DNA from: Paraescarpia echinospica
Taxonomy: Eukaryota; Annelida; Polychaeta; Sabellida; Siboglinidae
Direction: 5' to 3'
Length of the DNA stretch: 64,000 nt
Assembly (NCBI GenBank): GCA_020002185.1
Contig: CM034531.1
Coordinates: 83,207,608-83,271,607 of the forward strand
Numbering within the stretch: position 1 is the first letter of the stretch; every line of letters starts with the position of its first letter. The position numbers and the translations under genes are program-made. Below are positions 41,141 to 53,100 of the stretch, piece after piece. The notes beneath the pieces were generated by a model, which was not told the origin of the DNA, did no database searches, and saw only the letters and a program-made list of their open reading frames with translations.

Positions 41141-44100
41141 GTACGTTATTTGCTGTGTATACATCATACTGTGTTGTTCATTTTCGTAGTGATTATCTAC
41201 ATAAATGTGTAATAATTCAGTCACAAATCCAGCGTGATTTTATAAAAGAAAAACTCTGTTGTACAGTCGATAACAGTGTAGATCTATTTTTCGCACTGGT
41301 TCAACTCATGAGACGTGTTGCCAGCAGTCCCGGGGATCGGTCAGTATTGTGTCACAGGGATCCGTATTTACTTTTGCGAATGCACATGACACTGTTAGTA
41401 AACATACAGGAGTTATCTTGTACAAAGTGACATCTCAACTCCAGCTTTTAAAACATATGTGGTTTAATCGGCACACGACATGATTTTTTGGCGATATAGA
41501 TTGCTAGTATGTGTCATTCAATTGACAAACTGTTTTTAAGTTTACCCGCGTTTAAGTTTTTAAGAGTAAGATTGAAAAGTAAACTAACGTTATAATAATA
41601 TTGACTTACTTACTGTTGCCAGTGTTGGCCAGTATTGTTTGACTGTGCAAAATATTGCAGAGTAGATTATGCACAATTATAGGAAGAAATTACTAGCGAT
41701 ATAATATACCATATGAAATAAAGTATGTTACTTGTTACATGGTCCCTTGACTCAGCTAATTTAAGACACAGTTCATTAATAATATTTAATCATTTAATGT
41801 CTACAATTTCATGTTTCTGGCAAATCACCACAAAATTCAATATTGAACAAAGTTTGCAGACAAATAACTAAATATCAATAACTACACCATTAGCCATTAT
41901 ATTAAACAATTTTTTTCACAAAATTTGTGTAAAATTAAATAGTTGAAACTCCACTGATACTTAACTAAGACTTCCTGTCCACATAAGATGCAAAACGCAT
42001 GAATCTATGATACAACATTTGCTGTTACTCAGATTGCAGAAAATATTATTTTTAGTGGCTAACATCATCCGATGCTGACTAATAGTCAGAAAACCAGACT
42101 GCACAGGCAGGTGTGAGTGACACTCACCAGAACCTGGGTACAGTGTTGTATTATCTCCCCGGCCAGGGAATCAGGGATGTGTGAATGGTAGTGAGGCTGT
42201 GACTCATTGCCAGCTCTCCGGTCCATATTTCCCTTTCTACCACATTCATGAGTCATTTACTAGGCAGATAGATGTATGTAGGAAATAAGTAACTGGTGTA
42301 TCAGTGATGCGTTTATATCTTCATAGATCAATGAATCGATACATATAAGGCAGTCAGATCAAGGCTGGGTGTGTACAATTTAGGAAATCATTTTACTCCA
42401 AACAAACTGTTGTACACGCCTATTAAGTTACATGGCCTCGTTTTGCTACACGTGTATAACCTAATTAGCATACACCCCCCTTTTAGCAGCATCTAACACT
42501 GTAATGTTCAGTAATCTCCAACGCCAACCTTGACTGTTGAATCCATTGTTGTAATTTTATTTCCACCAATGTCGCACTCAGGGTTCGCACAGGTCGCCGA
42601 AAGACTTGAATGTTCTTGAATTTTATTTTTTCGTTTGAGTACCCTCGAATGTTCTCAAATTTGACTGGATGTTCTTGAATCGGATTTCCATGAAATCCAA
42701 GCACATTTTTAATGAGTTGTTCAACAAAGTAATGTTTACTAACTAATTTATGACGGCGAATTGTAATTTTGCAAAACAAAATGGCAGAACATGCAAATTA
42801 GCTGTAACTTGATTCAGTAGATGGCATCACATGAAATACAACAGGACATACCAATGTAACAACATTTGCAATTGGTTCGTTCAGTAGTGAGAGACCAATT
42901 AGGGCGGACTTTGCTTTTAACATGATCGCGTTTTTCAATTCAAAAGTCATTCCTGGTTTTGATTATGCTGCCTTTGGATTGTGCTTGTCTTTATTATTAA
43001 ATATGCCTCACACTAGTTTCAAAGTTCAGTGATGAAAAAATAGAGAAAGGTCCACCTAAATTATCAGATGTTACAGTGTTCTGCTATCCTGTTGCTCATA
43101 TGTGAGATGCATAAATCGCTTGCCAGTCATGTCTGCTGAAATGGCTGTACTTAGGAACCACAGAAAATGGGTGTACACCCCTGTATGCTTATTGGAATGC
43201 AAAATTAGACATATTTCTGCATCCCAAATATGTGTTACGTGTACTGTACGCTTAATAGAAGAACTATCATATTTGTGATTGCAACTGATTTTGATTTTTA
43301 AATTGTGCTGTAACTGTAACTGATTTCTTTCGTGAAAATGCAATGATTACGATTATTTTTTGGTAAATACAATCAATAAATTACAAACAGTTTGTGTATT
43401 TGTTGAAAATAAACGAACATCACCAAGTCTGTTACATTTTACCAGTTATTTTCAAACACCCACGCCAGTGCCATTGTACAGAGGGTAATTAAAATTAAAC
43501 AGTGTAAAGGATACATTAAAAAGTGTCTCTGATCATCCATTTCAAAGCACAATCTTCTGGTGTAGATAAGAACAACTTGTATCAATAGTTATTCAACTGA
43601 TTGTTCACATATGTTGTGTATTCTAATTGCAGATTTTGTGTATCCATGGATACAGGTAAGTAGACTGATTAGTTACTTTTTAAATTTTTGATTCTGAATT
43701 TGAAATAAGTTTTCACTTAATCTGGAAACAGCACTATGAAAGGTGGTTATGTTATTCATAAAAAATATGTAGGCCTACATTTGATGTAAATCATGTAACT
43801 ATCAAACACTTTCTGAAGATGTGTCCATGTCAAGTCTGGTGTAATATCTTGAGTTTACATTATCACATGAAGCAAATATAATTTTCTGTAACAATTTTTA
43901 ATGCAACTTTAGTAGTAGTAATAATGCAATTCTGTACGCTTGTTAATTTGCAGTTAAAATGTATTTGCAGTGTAGGTAAGGTAGTTTTTAATTAATTTTG
44001 TTGTGTCCAACACATTAACCATTTAAATTGCTTTATGTTATAAATAAAAGTAGGTACATCTCCAGCTCTTGATGTTTCATTATTATTGTTGTCATATAAA

Positions 44101-47100
44101 AATGCAAATTTGTTTTTCCAGGCAAAATGAGCAGACATTCCGAGAGAAAACTGGTGCCTTTCGAAAGATTGTCAAGAAATATGCAGAATTAGGTAACTGC
44201 ACTGTGCATGAATATTTTTTAATATCTGAGCAATAAGCTACACATTTCTAAGTTGTTTTACATTTGCAATGATTAACCAGCCTTGTGTTCACAGGTAACC
44301 TTATACTTCCTTTCGTCACATTACTTGGATTTCAAGCAACATGTCAGTGTAATGTGCAATAGTTATTTAGTTCTGCGAATCAGTCAGTTGATAATCAGCA
44401 TCTCTTCTTGCCAGTGGGTTCCATGAATTGTTATCTGCAGCGCATGCTTCACCCAATCTGAACACCCACGGTTTCAGCTCATAATGTGGCATTTAATCTC
44501 TCGACCTTTCTCACATCCGCTTTGGGCATTGTATCTTCACCTTACTATGTTTAGGTGTCAGTGAGTAGGTGTTGTTTTCGGTTGGAGGTGGTGTGAAAAC
44601 ATGTTTTGTTGATACTGTGCTGTTGTCTGGGTGAATGCTAAACTGCAGACCGCCGTGGTTCAGTGGCTGTCTCGTCACAAGCTCAACATTTGCTGGCTTC
44701 ACTGACATTTTACATATCAGTTTTTTTTAAAGACCAGTGCATGTGCTTTTTGCTTTGTAAGATCTACTTGGTACGTCAAAACATATAGGTTGGACAGAAA
44801 GACAGTTTTTATCCCATCGATTTGTTTAATTGAAAATGATTCGTATGCTTCCAACATTTACAACTGTGGAGCCTACAGTGTCTGTTTGATCAAAACTGAT
44901 CACTCTGAAAAAACAGGTTAATATCAGTCGCATTTGGCAGGGCACCTGTTCTAGCTGTCATTGCAGAGATCTGTCAGAAAAAGCGATATCACAGAGATAA
45001 AGTATTTTTCACAGCCAAAATATTAATAAATAGCTGTGAAGTTCAATTGTAGGATTTCTCTTTTTGTATGGATTTTATCCGGGTAGATGAAACAGTCGTG
45101 GATGAAGTGTTGGACCATCAATGACCCAGTTACCTTCCTTGTCCAAGTGTCTTCTGGACAATGGTGTGTCAGGTAGCAGTCTGGTTCAGTTATGGATGAA
45201 GTGTTGGACTCTCAATGACCCAATTACCTTACTTGTCCATGTGTCCTCCAGGCCGTGGTGTGTTAGGTAGCAGTCTTGATCATGGTGTGTTAGGTAGCAG
45301 TCTGGACCATGGTGTGTTAGGTAACAGTCTGGACCATGGTGTGTCAGGTAGCAGTCTGGTTCAGTTATGCAGCATGCTGGTTTGCATTACTTATATGGTT
45401 TTGTGGTCTCTATCAGATATTTTCAGAATCCTTTTGACAAATTAAATTTCAAATCCAGACAATTCTTCTTTCGGACTCGACTGTCAGGGTCCAGCTGTCG
45501 CATCTGTGCATCTGCACTGATACAACTCTGGTGACTTTCATCGTGGAGACGCATCTTTGTTGCTGTTTGTTGTTGGTCCATATCTTCTTGAGTCTCGCGT
45601 TCGCTGATGTTGACAGGGATTTTTTAGTTGTACATGAATCCTTTAAGCTCAGTCATACTGACCCAACCTGTAGATGTTGTGCAGGTGTGTGAAAAAGTTA
45701 AGGATTGTAGCCTTTGTGACTTGGATCTAGACGATGAGTATTTAACTTAAAGAAGAAAGTATTTGTGATCTCTATCACTTGCTTGGTAAGGCAGGATGTA
45801 GACAGCCAGTCCCAGACACTCATGGTGTACACATGCATGTATACACGCACTCAAGGGGTGGGGATGACACGTTATTCTCAGGATAAGCTGGACACTGAGA
45901 CACACTGACATCTAGGTCAGAAATAAAGTACAGGTGAATGTTGTCTTCCAAAACCACCAAGAGAAAAAACTGGCTAAATTTAGCCATTGAAAAATAACTG
46001 CTGATGATAGTGTAGTGCATCCTCATGAGCCAGGGGTGGTAGTTCACCTCACTACCGCTGGCAGATATTCTCAAAAGCTAGAGGTGGTAGTTGACCTCAC
46101 TACCCCTGGCAGACATCCTCCCTCACAAGCCAGAGGTGGTAGTTGACCTCACTACCCCTGGCAGACATCCTCACAAACCAGAGGTGGTAGTTGAACTCAC
46201 TACCCCTGGCAGACATCCTCACAAGCCAGGGGTGGTAGTTGACCTCACTACCCCTGGCAGACATCCTCACAAGCCAGAGGTGGTAGTTGACCTCACTACC
46301 CCTGGCAGACATCCTCACAAACCAGAGGTGGTAGTTGAACTCACTACCCCTGGCAGACATCCTCACAAGCCAGGGGTGGTAGTTGACCTCACTACCCCTG
46401 GCAGACATCCTCACAAGCCAGAGGTGGTAGTTGACCTCACTACCCCTGGCAGACATCCTCACAAACCAGAGGTGGTAGTTGAACTCACTACCCCTGGCAG
46501 ACATCCTCACAAGCCAGGGGTGGTAGTTGACCTCACTACCGCTGGCTGTAGAAGTTAGCTGAATCAGTTGTACTTTGTCCTAGTAGTTGACTCCACTAGT
46601 TGTGCCTGTAAACCGTGGGAATCTGCAAACGCCCACACCCCACAACATAGGGCAACTCTAGGAAATCCCAAATATAATGACCAGTCCGGCCATTCACATG
46701 AGCCAATGGCAGTGCATTTTATAATAATTATTTCTTCTCAAACATTACCTGTAACATCAGCCATGATTGGCTAAAACCCAAATCACCATTTCTAGAATGG
46801 CAGTAAAATGACTGGACAATGAGCAGAGCTTACCTTCAGTGTTTAGACAGTACGATCTGCCAGAGGGTATTGAGACTGATGTAATCAGCTGCAGCCTGGT
46901 ACATGAAAAGTGTGCTACCTAGCAGCGTAGAACATTCCGGAAGAAATGAAAATGTTGAAGATAATTGGATGAATTGATAAGATGAAGCATTGGACAGATG
47001 GTGGAGTGAAAGTGGCTGGAAAGATTACAAGGATGTACAGATGACCTTACTGAGACCACACATCCTCCTCAGCCATTGCCGGAGACAAACCTGTTGTAAC

Positions 47101-50100
47101 ACCCGTCCTGACCTTACTCATGACTGGCTTCATCAGGCAGCAACTTATCACAGAATGCAACTCCTTGGTCTTGTCTACTCCACAAACAAAACAAACCTTA
47201 CCTCTCGAGATACTGCTGCATGGTAAGGTCTTCCTGAGGGTACGACAGACGTCTATCCACCCTTGGTAGGCTTGAACGAGTCCTCTCCATTGCCAGTCCT
47301 ACACATTGACACTGGACACATGCAGCATAACTGTGGCTTATGTTTTGTGCCTTGCTGCCTGTTTATGATATGGCCAGCCCATATTTCTGACGTCTGATAA
47401 GAGGCCAAGAAACAGCGTTTGGTTTCCTGTGCCAGCGAGATGCGGCATTGTGGGCCATTATGAAATCAGGCCATCGCTTCATCACGTGAGTTTTTACACC
47501 CGAAAGTATTTCGCATCACATGTATGAATAATGATATGAGTGGCTGAGATAAGCGTTTCGCTGCATGTTTCCTTGATTGGCAGTTTCGTTATCTTGTGTT
47601 GTTTGCTCTCTCGGAATTTGTAGTTTTCATCACAGCCCCAAATGTTGTGTCACCGATGGAGGATGCCGCTGCAACAGATGCCGCAGGAGAGGCAACTTCA
47701 GGCCAGTACTTTAGAATAAGATCACTGCATGTTTTGCCATTATTGACTATGGTAAAAATATTCACTTATCGTAAAAAATTAAGTTAGTTTTCTATTAAAT
47801 ATGTTCTATTTATACTATTCTTTATGCACACCACAAAAAATTTTGATATGATGCTATAAAAGATATATTATTGATTATTCGTTATCCAGGAAAAAAGACC
47901 TCTTTGCATTGCATCAGATTGTATTACCTTAGAATACCTTAGGACTGTTCTGATCGCAGGATCCTCTCTGTTCCTCAGTGATCAGATCTTGTTCTTCGAC
48001 TGTTAAAAGTTTGTGGTTTCCGGTTCTAGTATTTAATGTTAATGGGGCTTCATAGTATCTCCTGAGTTGACCAGAATTTGTGAAGGCGGTTTTTAAATGA
48101 ATTTATTGATCTAGCTTGTAGTACATTTCATTTTCCTGAAAGAAAACTGCCAGATGTCATGCTACGAGCAGGGACCCTCCCTTAATTCACCATCAAGTCT
48201 TTTTACATTACTTTTTTCCATAAATCTTCATTATCGTATGTGCATGTAGAACTTTTAAAACAAATTTGTTTGGGTTGGCTTACAAACCACCCCTTGAAGT
48301 AAGCAAATGCCCTGGTTATGTCTAGGATCAGAGATATAATAAGATTTAAACTTTCATCCATTTCACACAGGCATTTATTTAGACACAAATTGCGTAATTA
48401 ACAAACAGGAGAATGCATTTCTTTAGCCAACATAAAATGAAACCTTTCATTATCCGTACATGTAACACAAAGTATTGGACAGATAGCATAATTTTATTAT
48501 GGATTGATTGAAGTGAAAATCAAAATTGTTACATCTTATTTAACACTACTGCAAATAAAAATTGACATGTAACAATGTTGACAACTATAAAACTTGTACC
48601 GTATTCGTTCTATTACATACAGTACACTTAACGAATATTTGAGATGTGAAAATATGTTAAATTTTGTATTTCAATAAGCGTACACCCATTTTCTTGTGGT
48701 TCCTGGCCATCCTGGGTATAACCATCTCAGTAAATGTGACTAGCAAGTGACGTAGACATCCACACATGAGCAAAAGGACACCAGAACAGAGTCAGGTCTG
48801 ATAATTCAGGTGGATCGTCCGATATTTTTTTTCATCACCGAGCTTTGAATCTAGTGTGACATGGGTAGAAATTAAATTACAATCATGGATTCAACAGTCA
48901 AGGTTGGCACTGGAGATCGCTGTCACAGTGTCAGATGCTGCTAAAAAGGGACAGGGTGTACATTAATTAGGGCATGTACACTTACTAGAACAAATTCAGT
49001 ATGTGTAGTTCACTTTGCATCGAGTGACCTCTACAGGATATGTATCTGTAGTTCATATTGCACCAAGTGACCTGAACATTGGATCATCTTGACCTCTTGA
49101 CCTGGTTCTGTAGTATTTGGCCACCCTGTGCATATCTGACCTCTTGTGGTCGATAGTGAGCAGCTCCTGATAGAGATGATACATAAACACTGTGCTGCCT
49201 CTCATTAACATTTCCGTTTGTAGCCTTCTCCACCCCGCCTGCCATACAGATTGTTAGCAGACTCTTACAGGCAGAAAGTCTGATTGGTTTTTATTATAAA
49301 ATCTTGTTATAGAATGTAACTACATCTACCTTATTCTAATTGATAACACATTGAATGCCCAAATGTGGTATAATGCCACATTTAAAAACACAATTTTACC
49401 ACTATTGGTTTACAAACATTGACCTTGCCATGAGCGTGCGATGTAAATTCAAATTAAATTAAACCGATACTGACAACATTGTATGTGAAAACTGTCATAT
49501 ATTATAACACATTCTGGCCATTGATACATTAGAACAGACGTTGTTAATACCATCTAACGTAACTTTTATGAAAATCTGTCCAATTTTGTACCTCTAATTC
49601 ATTAGTTTAATTTGCATGAAGCGTGTATTTTTCTGGAGTGGGTGACCTGATAAGTGTGCTGCTTACAGACCAGTGTGGCTGGTGGTTCTCACAGCACCAC
49701 AGGAGCTTCAACGCCCAGGAGACAACCGACTGCAGTGATGGCTACACGGAGTCACTGCGTGTCATCACACATGCCTTCCAGCAACAGGTAGGGTACAGGG
49801 TGGGGTACATTCTCTGACACCCAAACATCTCTAAGCTGATTGTTACCTGATACCCTCTATCTATGACCACCTACAGAAAGAAGGGTAATCAGCCTTGGGG
49901 TTTGACCACTTGGATCCATGGGCCTAGACACGACTGTTACTATAATTACATATAACTATAAAGTAACTGTAACAATATCACTTAATGACGTCTCCCCAGA
50001 AAGTAGAATAACAGGCCGCTCCCTTGTCGTGGCAGCCACGTTTAATAAAGTTTGGTTCAGTAGAACTACCGTCTCTGTTCTTCCTGAATATATTAAAGTC

Positions 50101-53100
50101 CATACAGTGAGGCCCGAGCAAATACCGTAACATGGTGGCGTCGGTGAGATATCGAAGGTAACTGAGTATGGCAAGGCTGTCCTGTCAAAAGTGACATTTG
50201 TGCTAAAGAGTGAACTACGGCTGACGAAATTCCACTGTAACGGCCGGCGTGGCCGCTGTCGGGGCACCTGTTGTGGCTGCTCCAAAGGTCAATGACCCTC
50301 GGTCTCAGAATCACATCTGTGTGAACTTGCCCAGTGGCTCGCCTCCACCTGCATTCAAACGAAACCAATCGGGTTGATAACTGGAAGTTATGGAAAGAAA
50401 TGTGGGAAAACTATCTAAGCCAGACAGATATGTGAGCACTTCTTCTACACTGTATTGTGAAAGATGCACTATGTGTCTTCAATAGTATGGATTTGACGGA
50501 AAAAGAACACGTCAAGCCTGCTGAAATCATCAGAAAATTTGACGAACATATCTTGGGCAAAGTAAAAGAATTCTTTGAAAGGTATAAGTTTAACACCCGG
50601 AATCAGGAAAGCGAGTGGTTTGAACAATACTACTCTGTGTTGAAAAATCAAGTTGATTGTCGACAGGATAATCCTCCGTGTATGGAGTGGCAAAATCCGC
50701 AACAAACTCATTTCACAATCACAACTTGATCTACCCAGAGCAGTAGGCATCTGCAGGTGCATGCAAGAGGCTGAAGAACAATGCAAAATTATTCTGAATA
50801 AAACAGAAGCAGTGAACCAAGTCGACACCAGATACAGACGCTACACTACCAAGTCGACATTTGGTGGAAGAAAATCTACTAGTCAGCAAAATGCAAATTC
50901 TGCTGCAAAACGCACCCCATGAAGAAAGAACTCTGCCCTGCATGGGGCAAGACGTGTGATGTGTGTAGGGGCCAAAACCATTCCAGAGGCTCACAGTGTA
51001 CAAGATGGGTCAGACTCAGATAGCTCAGATGCTAGCTTAGCTTTGGCGATATCACTATCAGCTGCATCACTGCCGATGTGCACGCAGCCACGCACTCTCC
51101 TCACAAGATGGTCCCATTTTGTGCAACATGCTGGTTGAAAAGCAGTCAGTGAAGATGCAGGCTGACTGTGGTTCAACTGTCAGCATACTGCCCAAGAAGT
51201 ACGTAAAGGAGAAAGATATCCATCCAGAACCCAACACTCTGAAGATGTGGAACAATGTGAAGATTGAAGCTCTCTGCAAGTGCCGAGCTAAAACAGTAAA
51301 TCCTGCTACAGGGGACAAGTTCGAAGTGGACTATGTCATAGTGGATCATGACCAACTGACACCACTATGTTCGACGGTAAACTTGGCTTGCTTTCTGGTG
51401 GGAAAATTCGTCTCAACCTGGAACAAAATGCTGAACCGGCTGTGAGACCACCTCGTACCCTACCAGAATCGCTGAACAGTTCCGTGAAAGATGAGCTAGA
51501 CCGAATAGAACACAAAGGATTGGTAAACCAAATGTCTGTGGCCAAGACTGGGATTGTCAGGATCTGCATTGATCGTAGACCTCTCAACCTAGCCCTGAAG
51601 CGTGAACACTACAAGCTTCCTACCGAAGATTGTGAACTCCAAGAAATTTGCTGTGTGTGACTTGCAACAAGGATATCTACACTGCGAACTGGATGAAGAA
51701 TCTAGCCTACTGACTACTTTCGCAACACCGTTTGGGTGGTATCTTTGGCGACGACTACCTTTCGGCTTGAAAGTCAGCAGTAAAATTTTCCAAAAGCGTC
51801 TGCAACAAGCACTGGAAGGGCTGGAGAATGATCACTGTGTTGCTGATGATATTATCATCCATGGATCTGATGACTCTGATCTCTGTGTCAAGATCCAGAA
51901 GCTGCTCCAAAGATGCAAGGAACATGGGATCAAACTGAACCGTGAAAATTGTCGCATCAATGAGAATTAAATCCAGTTCTTAGGCCATGTTGTCACAGCT
52001 GATGGTCTGAAACCTGACTCATCCAAGGTCGAAGCTGTTCTGAAGATGATGAGTCCGTGAGACAGGGAAACTGTGGAGAGGCTAAGAGGTACAGTAACTT
52101 ACCTGGCGAGATATGTACCCAAGTTGACTGATGTATTCTATCCCATTGCTGCTCTTGTACAACAAGATCTATGTTGCCTGGATGTGGGGAGATGCTCAGA
52201 AGAAAGCTTTCACAACACTGAAACAACTCCTGGCTGAGGCACCCACTCTGGCTTACTTTGACGCGAGTAAGCAACTGGTCATTCAGTGTGATGCCAGTAA
52301 CGATGGCCTGGGATGTGCACTACTTCAGGAAGGAAGACCAATTGCTTACGCCAGTTGTGCTTTGACTGACACAGAGACCAGATATGCCATTATAGAGAAA
52401 GAGATGCTGGCTGTCGTCTTTGCTCTTGAGAAGTGGCATCAGTTCACTATGGTCGCCCCATCCTTGTCTACAGTGACCACAAGCCACTACAGGCAATAAC
52501 AAAGAAACCTCTGGACAGAGCACCCAAACGACTACAGGGCATGCTCCTACATGCACTTGCATATGACATTAATGTCAAGTACCTGGAAGGCAAGAAGATG
52601 TCTCTCGCTGATACACTGTCATGTGTGTTCCTGCCAGCTGGACAGGTACAACCGACCACTGAGTTCGAAGCTATCCACGCTGTGAACTATCTATCCATGA
52701 GAGAAGATGTTGTCCAGGACATTCGTAATGCCACCGAGTAAGATGCTGCTCTACAAGTGCTGACATTTGTCCTGCAACATGGCTGGCCCGAGAAACCAGA
52801 CATGCCACCACCTGCTGCACCTTACTACCACTTCAGAGATGAGTTGGGCATCACTGATGGGTTGGTGTTCCTCGGCGAGACTTGTGATTCCACAATCCAT
52901 GAGATCACAAATTAAGAAGGATATTCACCTAGGCCATGTTGGCATTGAAGGATGTCTAAGAAGAGCAAGGGAGTTGGTGTTCTGGCCTGGCATGAATGCA
53001 GAAATCAAAGAGTACATCCAAACGTGTGAAGCCTGTCATGAGTTTGAACGTTCTCAGACTAAGGAAACTCGGATGAGCCATGATGTGCCCGGACCGTCCA

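Larger units (their letters stand above)
44193..47623 (+). other. OVCA2 intron 3
   Basis: 3.4 kb. Contains the 27-bp and 48-bp arrays. A minus frame at 44511-44708 and a plus frame at 46990-47226 are motif-free. No nested gene recognised. Confidence 0.65.

Noticed and set aside
46091..46558. 155-codon frame of 16-residue repeats
   Set aside because: Lies in OVCA2 intron 3. It results from a 48-bp unit divisible by three, and the antisense frame is also open.
47706..47707. GT at 47706 as the exon 4 donor
   Set aside because: Gives phase 2 and would put the GWWFS exon out of frame. The GC donor at 47702 fits.
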